Source of the DNA: Spirogloea muscicola
Taxonomy: Eukaryota; Streptophyta; Zygnematophyceae; Spirogloeales; Spirogloeaceae
Direction: 5' to 3'
Assembly: GCA_009602725.1 (NCBI GenBank)
Contig: WELB01000007.1
Coordinates: 1,254,310-1,318,309, forward strand
Length of the DNA: 64,000 bases
Positions 11,413 to 27,203 of this stretch are shown piece by piece; within the stretch, counting starts at the first letter, position 1; each line of letters opens with the position of its first letter. Below the pieces are notes generated by a model. The model saw only the letters and a list, made by a program, of their open reading frames with translations, was not told the origin of the DNA and did no database searches. A program made the translations under genes and the position numbers.

Positions 11413-14400
11413 ATGCAGACAGTAAAAGGGTCAGGATGGCCCCCACAACAGTGTTGGAGGAGAAAGCTGAACTCCCATGCAAATTCACTCAAAGAGTTCT
11501 CAGTCACCTTCATGGAGGCTTTCAAGATGGTGAGCTGGTTGCTAGCCTGAAAGGGTCAGGCCATGACTTGGCGAAGCTATTGTGCCAGTATCTGTGCAAA
11601 AGTCACGTAAGACATGAACAGCTGCCAGGGGGGGGTGCATGCCTGCTGCATTGCACATTGCATGAAAGGGTGCTCGACACAGTCAGAGCACATGAATAAG
11701 CCTTGCTTGACCACTGCATAATTCGGAGCGACCTTCTTCCTGCCAATTATGCAGTTTGGACTTGGCCTGCGCTTATGGAGTTTTGTGCAGAGAGAGCGAT
11801 CCTTGGGGCGGGTGAGTTTGATCATGAGACCTGTAGCCAAGACCTGCTGCATTGAGGTCAAGTTTCTATTGCTTGCTCCTTGGGCTTGCAAAGTGAAGAA
11901 GATGTATCATGCTGGAGGACTTCAGAAGCTACTCTGTGATGTTATCAACTCAATCATGAATGTGGTAGTAGTGGTTTGCAACTGACTCTATGCTGCAAGA
12001 TTTTACGATCTTACTTAGAAGCTGACAGCAGTACAAGTGTTTTGCAGGTGCCTCCAATCGACCCTTTTAATCGTGTTGTCCAAGCACAGGCTTGTCACGG
12101 CGTACCATGTGGTGGGATGGGGTAAGAACATGCATGGCATGTCTTTGGACCTTCCTGAGTCTTTGTGAACAAGCTGCGGTGGTTGAGGTAGCTTGCCCAG
12201 ACTTGTCCATGGCCTTTCGACAGATGGTCATCATGACTAGCCCTGTTTGAGAAAGGTCTGTGTGAGTGGCGAACCGTCAACCATCTGTGTCAGTAGTACA
12301 GAAGCTCTGATTGTGGGCACCTGCAATGCTGAAGATAGCTTGCCGTGACATCTATCAGAGGGGGTAGCATGAGCCGCGGTTGGCGTGGAGATTTTCGTCG
12401 CTGGCAATTCATCCCAGGCGTTTGTGAGGAAAGTCCTGTCATGGCGGACCAGTTCTCTGTAAGCACTACTGCCTTCAAATAACTTTACTGCATGTAACTT
12501 CAAGGGACAGCCTGCACTTCACCTTCATAATGGACCAAGGAGATGCCGGTGTGTCCTTGTTTGAGTGCAATGGCATACCATGGGTTTTTTCCTCTAACCA
12601 GTACCTTAGGCCCTTGATGAGGAAGCACTGGCATCCTTAGTAAGGTGCACCATCTTAGGTGCTCAGCAGCCGCATTCCTTAGGTGCTGCAGAGTGATAGA
12701 GCAGAGGGATATGGTGAGGTAGCCGAGCACGATCATTCTAAGCAGTGCCTTCCGATGATCTGATAAGGTCTTCATAAAACGCAATAAAGGCCAGACAAAT
12801 GAGAAGACCTTTTCTTCAGTTCTCTACCCAGGAAGGCCCCCTGAAATGAAGTGAGTGATGAAAGGCAGGTCCTGAATGTGATTGTTCTGAGCATATTATG
12901 CATGACGCTGAATGCTGATCTCTCAAGTCAAGAGGCCTGCTTTCACTGTATTAGCAAATTCTCATATATTGGTAAGAGCGAGCTACTCTTGCTTGCAGGA
13001 AGGGAAAAGACGACGAGGGCCTAGGCTCATGGGACTGGAAGCTAGATGGACAGCGTTCAACATATCATGCCCTCTTCCCAAGAGCTTGGACAGTATATGA
13101 TGGTGTGCCCAAGTGCCTTTGTCAACTACTTCCTCTAGATGCATGCCTCGAGTGGCGGGGATGTCTCCGTACTTGGCCTGGAATTTCTGATCTGTAGTAT
13201 ACAACTCCTAAGTTAGAGCCTCGCCCAGGCTCCCTATTACACCTAGAAGATTGAGTGTTTCAGCACTGTCTTTGCTACCTATCCTAAAGCGTCCCGGTTG
13301 ATGGATCTGAAAGGTTCAGTGCAGAGGTTGGTGCTGTTTGAGACTTTGGGTGGTGCTTCTTTGTAAGTCGGTAGCTCTGACTGTAACTTCACCCCTTGTA
13401 CTGCTCAGGTGAACCTGATCCTGAGGTGGTGATCATGTGTACGCAAGTGTCACCTTTTTTGCCCCACAATTACAAGGAGAGCAGCTTACCAACATGTGCA
13501 TTTGCTTACATGGTAAAGCACTGCCCTTCTTGGCTGTGTGCAACTGAAGAAGGAGGAATATGCACCTTGAGGTGCAATAGCTGCTTTCATCAACTGACTA
13601 TTCGCATGCTGATGTCTGCAGCTGAACAATACTGGGAAGGACGATGCTGAGATAACTTTGTTGTTCACGTTCGAGGTTTGATCCAACGTGCTCCTAAGGG
13701 CCATCTTGGCCAGGTTGCTTAGCAGCAGTGAGCTTGTTAAGGTTACCCTGTTTCTCACAGCTTGGCAAGTGCGTTCCACAGAATTCCATTGGCAGCAATG
13801 CAACAGTATCCAGAGGAGGTCATTGCAATGAGGCTTTTGAGTAAGCCTTCAACATGGCTGCTTCCAACTGCTCGATTGCGCCTACGGCCTCACACTCCTC
13901 CAAGACACTAGGCCTAGACACTAGCACCAAATGTGTTCATTGTCTCATTCTCTTTTGTCAATAGAAGGAAGAGCATGAACCGTAGTTGCACTATTGGCAT
14001 GTAACTGAGAGCCTTTGCACATGTGGAACATGTTCTGTAGGCAACCTGATGGTGTGAAAGGCGTTATCCTACATCATAGGCAAGTCAGTCTGTCCCTTCT
14101 GCATCAGCTCACACTTAGGCTTCAACTCAGAATTGTATGAGCACATTGCAGTTCTGTCTCTGTCCACATGAATAAGTATGCTAGTCTGCACAACCTTCGG
14201 CAGAGGCAGCACTGCTGTCCTACGCAGCCTCCTAGTATGTCGTCCAAGATCTGTGCACCAGCCGTCAAGGTCTCAATGCACGGCACTCAAAGTTATCTCT
14301 CTCATTCTCTTTGTCCGCACATGGGTTTTCTCCTTCCCCACAAGTGCAGCGATTTTGAGCTGTATAAAGGTAACAACGATGGGAAAGGGAGCAATTGCTC

Positions 14401-17400
14401 AATGAACTGCAGGAGGTGATTTCTGGTTGTGTCTTGTCCTGTCTTTAGGTACTTGCATTAGTGTGCATTTGCTGGCCTGGAAGGTGAACCTGCATGTAGG
14501 TAGAGCATACTACAGGACTCATGCATGGTCGGTGACCCAGGCAAGGTCGTCCTTTACCACATCAGGCTGGATAGCAGTGGAGAGTAGGCTTTAGGGGCTG
14601 AATGTTACCCTGTTCCCCTTAGCCTCTCCTCCCTCTTAGTTCCTGGGAGATCTCGGTGACCTACATTCTGAGATCATGGACCTCTCTGAAGAACTTATGT
14701 ATTGTGCAGCCCTAAGGGAGTACGTGGAGGCATCCCCGTGACATTTGCTATTGCTGCACTTGAGCACGATGGAGTTCAGGTGTCACTCAAGCCATGCTTT
14801 TCGGTTTTGGGGGAGAGTAGAAACCCAACTGCCAAGGCCATGTGGAGCGAGATAAAGCAGGTACGCATTTGTTGCATCAACAGGTTTGAACGTGACTCTT
14901 CCTGAAAATGGAGTACAGATATACTTGCAGTTCAGTGGGGCTGCCAGAGTCTTCTCTTGTCCTGCTGAGCACCTTACAAGCATGTATCACAATGTCAAAT
15001 TGCAATTTCATGTTTCTCTTCACATCAGGAGGGCCGATTCAAGGATACAAGTCCAGGAAGGTCTGCTCAACCATCATATGAGGGCGAATGCATTGGGGCA
15101 GCTGTTGCAGCAACAGTCACTGTCCCAGCAAATTCAAGTAGAGAGGTTGTCTTCTCACTATCATGGGATGCTCCTATTGTGAAGTTCAGCAAGGGCAGTA
15201 CATACTACAGGTGAGGCTGTGGCTGCATTGACCGACCTGACGTGACCATGTTGGGACATTGTACATGTAGCAACTGTGGGCAAAAGCTTGAGAATTTGCA
15301 CGTCTGCTCAGCCGAAATGTGTTAGGTCTGTGACTGTACTTACCAAAAAAATTGCTGCAACGCCAGGCAAAACAAAAATGGAATTTACTCATATTTGAAT
15401 AAGAATTGATTGCTGCTTTGCCAGGCGCTACACCCAATTCTACGGCCATGATGGCAAGGCTGCCCCAAAACTTGCTCATGATACCCTTCTGAGTATGTGC
15501 ATGCTCTATTCTTTCTGGTCAAATGTTGTACCCTTGTACCCCTGCTTGTTGATCTGATGTTGGAAATTATCACGATCAAGCTCGCTCTCAGAGGCTTTCC
15601 TATTTGCCACTCTTTGAGAGTGAAGTAGATACCAGACTCCAGACAAATAACAGTAGGAGAAGGCTTGCCGTGTCAATCAGTCACATACCGCTCAGAAGTG
15701 GTGCTGCTGGATGGATAGATGGATGCATGGGTCGAATGCTTGCAGGATAAAGTCCAAATCTGACAAAAGCACGAAGGTGCATTTGTCCAGGATTCAAGGA
15801 TTGGAGCGATGAGATTGAGAAGTGGCAAAGTCCTATACTTTTAAATGAGACACTTCCAGAGTGGTATGTCCACCTTAGGAACAGGCTAGGACATTTCCAG
15901 TGCCTGCAGAATTTTTACAGTACATCTAGAGCCTTCATGATTGCCCCTGCAGAGCCCTGTTGAGCATCAAATAGTGTGGCATTGCTTGAGCATATCAGGC
16001 CAAGTCTTGTAAAGCAGATGGAAGTGGGACCAGTAGCAGTTACTTCATGTGGTTCATCCCTCTTGACACATTTTGTAGGTACCGAATAACATTGTTCAAT
16101 GAACTGTACTACCTCGTTGCTGGTGGCACCGTCTGGACTGGTCAGTAGATCCCATTGAGCTTCCTGCAGATGTCAGATTGAAAAAGTACCTTTGGAATGA
16201 TACGGCATGGCGTCATGTATTCGATTGGTTAAGTCACACAGACTCAACATTGTTGTTCCTTCACCCCCCCCCCCATCCCCCGCCCTCCTCCAAAGCATCA
16301 GCCTGTCGTGAAGCTTATGTTTCCCCTAATGCGCAACTATACTAGATCTTGAGACGACACAAAAATATTGATGGCCTGGTTGTTGTTGTCTTCTCGGGCC
16401 TTTTCAATCTACACACCTACAGATGGTGGACCGCGACTACAAGAACGCACAGCAGAGGAAGTGGGCCCTCTCAGTCGATGGGTGGGCCCAGTTGAGACAG
16501 AAGATTCAACCATCTCAGATGACAGCAGTACTGAGCACAGCGGCACCCTTGCCAATAGTACCGGGACCACTTTTCAGGGCATTGTCTCAACCATAGCAGG
16601 GCTTGTGACGCCTGCAGCAGAAGTCACACAACCATACGAGGAAGTGGTAGGAGATGCCATCTCTCCGGAGTCAGCTACTGTTGCTGGCAGTGCAGCAATG
16701 ACTCCTGATAATTTAGACTTCCACCTTTCAGAAGAGGAGGGCAGATCACGGAGGATAAATGGGGCTTCCCTTGTGACTAGTCTATCAATGACGGGCCTTG
16801 CAGAGAAGGTGCCAAGCGGGCAATTAGAGGCACTTGATCTAGCAAAGCCCCCCAGCAAGAAGGGTAGTAGGAAGCATGGCCTTCGTCAGTCACCATGGCG
16901 CAGGCATGAGAGTAAGAAGATGGTTTCCCCTGATAAGGACTTTGCCAAAGTAAGCAAAACGCCCAGTCGCAGCAGTAAGAGGGAGAAGCTGCGGATCAGA
17001 GGCAGCAAGGCTCGATCATTAGATGATACTTTGGCAGAGTCTGCAACTTGGAGGAACTCAAGCGGCGTATCCCTCCTGTCAAGTGGTGAAGAAAACGTTG
17101 GCCAATTCCTGTACCTTGAAGGAGTTGAGTACATCATGTGGAACACGTGAGATGCTCTTGTCCTGTGTCAGGCCTCCTTCTGACAACCTTATAGCATTGA
17201 AATTTGACACTTATTACATCCTAGTGCTGCTTTGCAGATGTGGGTGTGTACACAAAGAACTGTTCCCGATTAGTTTGCAATCAGTAGCTGCAGTACCAGC
17301 ACTTTTCGGCTGTAGCAACTGTTGTTGGTCTGTCTACTATGAGTGTTGGACTCATTGTCTTGCAGCTCAGCTTTGTTGCCTCATAGTCCTCATTCTAATG

Positions 17401-20400
17401 CTTTTAGTGGTGTGATTGCCCAGATATGACGTTCATTTTTATGCTTCCTTTGCCCTCCTGGCCCTCTTTCCAAAGATAGAACTAAGCATTCAGCGAGACT
17501 TCGCAGTGGCATGCCTCACAGAGGTGGAGTACCACCCTCTTTGCAATTTCGCCTCCACATGTGGAGGTGTATGTCATGTCCAGTCCTTGAAGTGGTTGCA
17601 AGCTTGTTGTCATGAATACTGAGGTGTATATTCGTCATGTCTAAGCTTTGCCACTTGTGTCTTCCTGCAGCTGAAAGGATTGACGAGGTACTTAGCGAAT
17701 GGTCATCTTGGCAAGAGTAAGGTCATGGGTAGTATACCGCATGATCTAGGGAATGCGGAGCCCTGGATTGAACCCAATGCCTACAACATCCACGACACCA
17801 GCCAATGGAAAGACCTAAATTGCAAGTTCGTCCTTCAGGTACAGAGGACACTCCTTAATACTCCACTTGAGCTGCATGCTACATCCATCTGCGTCATGTC
17901 AACACTCTTTTGCAAATTACTACCAGCAATGCATGGTGAGGCAGGTCATAAGCTGGCCGCTATGATTGCAGTGAACCTTTAGACTGGGGTGCAAGACGAG
18001 TAATTATCCATGTATTCGGCCCCTTGACTATGTGCTATATGATGCTCACTGGCTGTGCGAGATGAAGTGCATAATTGGATGTGCAGACCAATCCACATTC
18101 TTGAAACCTTCTCACAAGACCATCTTGTTATCACAGGTATACCGTGACGTTGTGGCAACAGGAGATATGAAGTTTGCCAAAGCCACCTGGCCAGCTGTGA
18201 GTTGGCCACTCACGATAACCTTGTATCATGGTCACTTGCGCTAGATGCTGCTCTGTCGCTTTCTCTTCACCTACCTGTTCTCATGCAGATTGTACTCTGA
18301 ACAGCCCTCGTGAAGCCCCTGCAGGTCCATGCTGCAATGCTATATATGGAGCGATTTGACAAGGATGATGATGGCTTGATTGAGAATGATGGCTTTCCTG
18401 ATCAGACCTATGATGCCTGGTGAGCATGTTGTCAATGCAGTGCTCTATTTCAAGCCAGTGGAATTGTAATGATGTGTTGCAGCTAAAGCAGGAGACAAGC
18501 ATGTGCTCCTGTATTGCAAATCTGTTTCAGATGGGTCATGGCTTGTCCTGGACAGGTCTGTCCATGGCGTGAGTGCATACTGTGGTGGGCTCTGGTTGAC
18601 CGCTCTCCAAGCAGCGAGTGCAATGGCTGAGCTGATGAGAGATGCAGATGCATCGAAGTACTTCAACGATCTGCTGCAGAAGGTCTTACAATCTGCTGCT
18701 ATCTAGCTGACAAAGATTGCTTAGACCAGGCAACAGCAGAGAGAAATGGCTACTGCCTGCCTACAGTGACTGCAGCTCATTGAAATCAGATCTTCCTCCA
18801 ATAGTTCTGCTTTCAGGCATCACTGCTCTGGAATGAAGGGTGCAGCTTGTCTATGAAGGCAGGAGATGGCGGACGACCTCATACTTCGCTGCGTACTGTA
18901 ACAGTTGCCTCATGCTGCATGCCCGTGTTCTCTTGACAGGGACGAGACTCCTATAAAAAGAAGCTGTGGAATGGCAGGTACGTTGAGGAAGTAGACTGGC
19001 AATGCCTGATTGCATCCTCATGTCTGCACGCGGGATGCGATGTCTTGCTTAAGTTGTAGCTACACTGCTGGAGCCTGTACATCTTTCCACTGCTTTCCAC
19101 TGCAGCTTTCCACAAAGCCAATGTGTCGCTTTGCTACAGGTACTTTAATTATGACAGTGGAACAAGTAGCAACAGCAACTCCATACAGGCAGACCAGCTG
19201 GCTGGACAATGGTACGTAGATTGATGTCAGCGTCTCTTTGCTTGTGTATCTTTCCCTGTGCCCAGCATACTGCCAGCCTAGGAGTATTAGTCCAATATTC
19301 ATAGCACATGCTCCAGAGTAGTCGTAGAAACACCCTCAGCAACATCACACTTGCACTTCCTGAACTGCAGGTATGGATGGTCCAGTGGTTTGCCGCCGCT
19401 CTTTGATGACTCCATGGCTCGGAGTTGTCTAAAGATGATATTTGAGTACGTGCTTACTGCTTTATTTGTTTAGCTGAGCTTACTGCCACAGCGACACTCT
19501 TGTTTCTTGATTGCACTGTTAACAATTGTACTGAGAACTGAGAAGCACTTGTGCTCATTACTGAGCACAAATGGGGCTTACTAGATAGAAGGTGACTTAA
19601 ATCTCACCAACTATCTCACCTTGATTTTGCTATGAGGTCTATGCAGTTATAATGTAATGAAGGTCCATGGTGGTAGGATGGGTGCAGTTAATGGCATGCA
19701 CCCCAATGGCAAGGTGGGTGAGGTGTGACCAGGAGCTACTGCCTTGCAAGCTCACTCCTTGCTAGACTGCAGCAAAGAGCCTCAGGCTCTTAATGCTCAT
19801 CAACTTTGTATATTCTGGAGTAGATTACTAACGACTTCACCTTGATTGCTTGTCTCTTGAGGTCCAGGTAGATGAGACATGCATGCAGTCACGAGAAGTG
19901 TGGACTGGAGTTACTTATGCAGTTGCTGCTGCTATGCTGTATGAGGTATGCGCCCAAGTGTGTCAGGTTGCTCAACATGCAGGATTGAGCAGGGCATATC
20001 CACATAGAAAGGTCTTATGTTGTTTTTCTACTGCATGTCGTGGCCCCAGAGTCTTGGCTCGTCTAAGGCTCTAGTGTTTGCAGCAGCACAGCTGAGCAAT
20101 CAGCAATCTGTAATTTCCTGTCTGTGTTCTAGTGCATTGTATGCCTATTACCAGGCATTGTCCTCCTATGCTTCTTGCTCTTGACCAGTTTGTATGGTTT
20201 CTGAGCATTAGGGCATGAGAAAGGAGGCCTTCACAACAGCAGAGGGGATATTTCAAGCCGGCTGGTGCGACCATGGGTGAGCTTCTCTCGTGGTGCACCA
20301 GTGGAAATGACAGTCCAATGTGAAGAGGGATAATTTGGTAAACCCTTCTGTTTGTCTTGACATTGAGATTGGGGTCATCTAGCTGTTCTGAGCTCATGGT

Positions 20401-20580
20401 GGAATTTGTCTATCACATAGGTACTGGTTTCAAACTCCAGAGGCGTGGACAACAACAGGTCGATTCCGCTCCCTAACGTACATGCGGCCACTAGCTATTT
20501 GGGCCATGCAGTGGGCATTAAGCCCTCCACCACGAATAGCCTTGGCCGCCTCAAAGTCCTCGCAGAGTCTCTCGGTATAA
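11413..20580 (+). CDS. GBA2: Non-lysosomal glucosylceramidase (GH116, GBA2-like)
   Basis: Hydrolyses glucosylceramide to glucose and ceramide at the cytosolic face of membranes (family knowledge). At least 26 exons align in order with plant GBA2 proteins: [19 protein letters not shown] (11413-11529); [10 protein letters not shown] (11755-11811); PPIDPFN and PCGGMG (12048-12121); [17 protein letters not shown] (12359-12458); [16 protein letters not shown] (12999-13102); [10 protein letters not shown] (13409-13512); 13622-13675; 13782-13840; IPVTFAIAA (14710-14860); 15029-15210; 15425-15492; 15791-15863; [16 protein letters not shown] (16079-16140); 16421-17146; [20 protein letters not shown] (17424-17523); 17671-17838; 18137-18196; 18324-18419; 18556-18682; 18940-18977; 19140-19211; 19371-19445; 19647-19713; 19868-19945; 20212-20276; 20421-20580. 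The YLEGVEY stretch should carry the nucleophile Glu and [11 protein letters not shown] the acid/base Asp. Exon 16421-17146 carries a long Ser/Lys-rich insert. Small exons near 12.7 and 14.3 kb are probably missed. The start at 11413 is tentative. Confidence 0.93.
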
Positions 20581-21500
20581 TGTGCTCACTGGGTAGCCAA
20601 TACACCAGTTTTCGTTGCACATGACACAGAAGTCATTATTGTTTGTCACGATGGTGCACGCTGTCAACTTGCCTCTGAGCAGGACAGCAGCTCCACTATG
20701 GAGCCTTTAGTCTGTGCTCAGCAATTATTGCTAGAAGTCAACAGAGCTTCATGGCATTTTCATAGGACACTGCATACCTGGTCATGCGCGACACTAGACA
20801 TTTGAAGACATTGCACCTTGGCAATTGCTGCTCTGCCACTTGTACCTTTCAAAGTGTATAGATACAGAACATTCAACGAGTCATCAGCCATAGGCCATTC
20901 AAAGAGCTGGGCTGCTGCGTCCAGCATACTATGTTGGAGGGCACTTTTAACTGAGATGCAACTTGCCCATATTACATGTAACAGTCACAGTCTACCCTCT
21001 TTAATGAGGTATTCTTGACATTACTGCACAGGTTGTGTCCTTGGTAGAGATGGTTGTCGATTGAAATAGGACCCAACCAGTCAAGTATATTTGCTGTGTT
21101 AAGCAGCCAATTGCACTTCCTTGAAACAGCACAGAAAGCTGTGGCGCCCTATGACACTGGGTGTGACTGCAGAGGCCTGAAATTACTCAGACGCACAGCG
21201 GCACTTATAATGCCTGGGATACTGGCCTTTTAACAGTCTGGCGAGGTTGCTCATCTCACAAAGTCACGGTTACTGCCATTCGTGCGGGCCAGCCCTAGCC
21301 CTCAGTCCAGTTGCGATGTCAGCCTGCAGAGTATGAGCTGAAGGAGGGCGAGTTAGTGCTTCCTGAGGCTCCTTGTCTTCGACTGGGAGTCGCCCTGTTG
21401 GTTTTAGCATGCAGCTCTTCCCGTCCTTGTCTCCTATGAGAAGGAGCAGTTCTGCCAAAGTGGGGCGAGGCTACGGGAAAAAGCCGGCCCCTATCATACA
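20581..21500. other. Intergenic stretch, nothing recognised
   Basis: About 900 bp between the GBA2 stop codon and the LINE copy at 21.5 kb. It has moderate GC, only short chance frames and no recognisable domain. It probably includes the GBA2 3' UTR. Confidence 0.4.
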
Positions 21501-21600
21501 CTACTAAACGAGATGCGAAGGGGTTTGACCACGGGATGCGCGCGGCCGGGCCGCTGATTGCGCGGCGCGCCTCGCCGGGGCGCGCTCCGGGCGCGGGGCN

Positions 21601-22690
21601 GCTTCGCAGCCGCGATGGACAAGGCCGCCTTCACCACCGCCTTGCTGCAGCTCTCGGAGGCGGACCTGCGCGGGCGTGCGAGACTCTACTCGGCCTCTTC
21701 CCCGGGGGCAGCGGCGTGGCTCCAGGCCCTCCCCCTCAACGACGCTCTCACTCTCCCGGACGACGTATTCCGCAGTGCCGTCCTCCGGCTCCTGGGCCTG
21801 CCGCCGCCATGCCTCCAGGGTGTGCGTCAGTGCGAATGTGGCGAGCGAGGGGCCGAGCCTGGGGAGCTGGCCGCTCATGTTCTGTGCTGTTCCCACGGCG
21901 GAGAGCGGACAGTGGCCCACGACTGCCTCCGGGATGCGATGCATGGCATCCTGGTGGAGGCTGGCTTCTCGGTGGCAGCGGAGAACTCCGCCGTCATGCC
22001 GCTCCAGCAAAGGGCCAACGGTCTCCATGCACGTCGTGTAGACCTTGTGGCCACCCCACAAGCCGGAGGGCCACGTCTTATCCTGGATGTGGTGACCACA
22101 GACGCATACGACCGCTCACACCTTGCCCAATGTGCCATCAAGGTTGGGTATGTGGTCGCCTGCGCCGCTCGAGCTAAGGAGCTCAAATATGCTGATCATC
22201 CGCGGGGAGACGAGTTCTTCCCGCTGGCCATCGACACGCATGGGGCGTTGGGCGCTCGGTGGCTCGAGCTGCTCAACCAGCTGGCCCGCCACGCCATCGT
22301 CCGCCGCTTCCATGGGGAGCCAGTAGACTTTCCTGCAGCCGGGTCGCTAGTGCAGGTGTACCGGACGCGCTTGGCCGTCTCGCTGCAGAGGTCTATGGCC
22401 CGCGCGCTGCTCCTGTGTGCCGGCAGAGCCCTCGCTGCTGCCTCTGGCTCTGGGCAGGGGACCCACTTCCAGAAGCCTAGCTTCTCTGACCTGAGGCTGC
22501 TTAGCAGGGTTTACTGCGTAATACGTAGCTGCTTTGTTTCTTGTTGTGCTTGTTTTCCTTAGCGCTTCCCCTGGGCCCCTTCTCGTACTTTGTTCCTTCT
22601 TAATGAGCTGGCTTTTCCAGGTATCCTCAATGGGCGAGCCCTTTCTTGTGAAAAGCCAGCCCAACCGTGGAATAACCGACGTGGATGCCT
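21601..22690 (+). mobile_element. LINE (non-LTR retrotransposon), C-terminal ORF part plus 3' UTR
   Basis: An open frame (21558-22562, LINE part from about 21601) encodes the end of a LINE polyprotein; no reverse-transcriptase core is present, so the copy is 5'-truncated. Counting residues from 21558: AFTTALLQLSEADLRGRARL at 24-43; a Cys/His cluster with CxC at 92-94, His 107 and Cys 110-111; RRVDLVA at 159-165; LILDVVTTD at 174-182; then the conserved block QVYRTRLAVSLQRSMARALL and the tail SDLRLLSRVY near 22517. The Cys/His cluster followed by two acidic motifs resembles the arrangement in R2-type LINEs with a restriction-like endonuclease; this is inference. The stop codon that ends other copies after the Tyr is changed here, so the frame runs on for about 15 codons. 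Downstream (22563-22690) is the 3' UTR with AGCTGGCTTTTCCAG and ATGGGCGAGCCCTTTC. A single N at 21600 sits at the 5' edge. Confidence 0.85.
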
Positions 22691-23013
22691 TTGGGCTGGC
22701 CTCTTCCAGCCACCAGTTAATCTGGCCGCGCTTGCTCTTTGGATGCAGAGTGAGTCGTGCTTCAGTCGGCTCCTAAAGAAGCAGCTCTCCTGTGAAAGAG
22801 TACAAGAAATGAACAGTGCTTCGCTTCGGGCGCCCAGCCGCACAGAGCCCCGGGTTTAAGTAGAGCCGGGGGGCGGGCAGACCATGGGGAAAGGGCACCT
22901 CCAAGGGGTAATCTAAGCGGCTGTTGGCTTACATGCACACCGCGCGGCCCAGCAGCACAGCCCGAAGCCCTTGCAAGCCGCGGCGAGAGGGTCAAAGCCC
23001 CGGCGCCGGCGCC

Positions 23014-26282
<3,269 letters not shown>

Positions 26283-27203
26283 AGAAGTTCTTCAAGCTTG
26301 CTGTATGAGAAAGCGTGCGAATGACCTGCTAGTTATATTGGTGGTGATGCCCTGTATCTATTGGATGCTGGGCTTCGTGAAGCCTCGAAATACAGGATGA
26401 TTTGGCACTTGTGAGAAGTAGCTGGCAACAGGGACTGCCTTCAGCAGGGGAGCCTTGCCAAAGGCGCAGAGGCGACTTGTTACATTCTGACATAGCTGCA
26501 CTTGCCACATGACAGCACCGGCGGCATGGACTTCAAGAAGTCATTTGTCATGCGTTGACAGATAGTATTGAATCTGATGAGAGGTCATAATGGTCATGTT
26601 GGCTGCGGACGTCAAGCACATGTGTAAAGTACAATAGAGCTGCCCATGCGCCCTTTATCTCATCCATAACAAATTCGTTGACACCATGTCAATCTGATAT
26701 TGCCATCTCTCTCAGGGAGTATTAGAAGATGTAGCCGCACGCTGCATTTAATTCATGGCTGATGGCACCATTATGTGCCATCGGCTATGAATAGCTCCAT
26801 GAGACAAGACTTTGCAAGATGCAATGCAAGATGCAACGTTGCCAACTCACACGCACCACTGTGTTTTGCTTTTGCAGCAAGCCTCGCTAAACACCAGCCC
26901 AGACTCAGGGGCTAGTCATTTACATGTAGCAGTTACCTGAACAATGAGTGAACGAGGAAAAGAATGGAATGACTACAATTTTGAATGCAACTTTCACCCT
27001 TGGTGCAAGTGGAGGAAAGTAAGCAACGGCCTCATGTGCTACTTGTTTGGCCCTTCAATGCTTGATGATCGTGTGCCTTATGGTCAAGGACACCTGCCAC
27101 ATCCTTCTCCTCTGAGTGTTGATCATATGAACCAACATTTGCCTGCATCACACCACCATACAGACGTGACTCAAGGGCTGGTTCAGATCAGGGCGCCCCA
27201 AGG
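26283..27203. other. Intergenic stretch between convergent PRMT6 and B-box genes
   Basis: About 900 bp holding the 3' flanks of two convergent genes. An imperfect 15-bp hairpin lies at 26754-26789 (listed separately). The plus-strand frame at 26944-27390 shows no known domain. Nothing else was recognised. Confidence 0.4.
26754..26789 (+). other. Strong RNA-type hairpin downstream of PRMT6
   Basis: GATGGCAC (26761-26768), six-base loop CATTAT, GTGCCATC (26775-26782). The stem extends outward to 26754/26789, giving 15 pairs of which two (26760/26783 and 26757/26786) are U-G or G-U wobbles if transcribed on the plus strand. On the minus strand these would be A-C mismatches, so the fold favours plus-strand RNA. 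It lies about 470 bp after the PRMT6 stop. Function unknown. Confidence 0.5.

Noticed and set aside
21504-22061. Minus-strand frame opposite the LINE copy
   Set aside because: Shadow of a GC-rich coding strand; the plus-strand LINE frame explains the conservation seen in the second copy.
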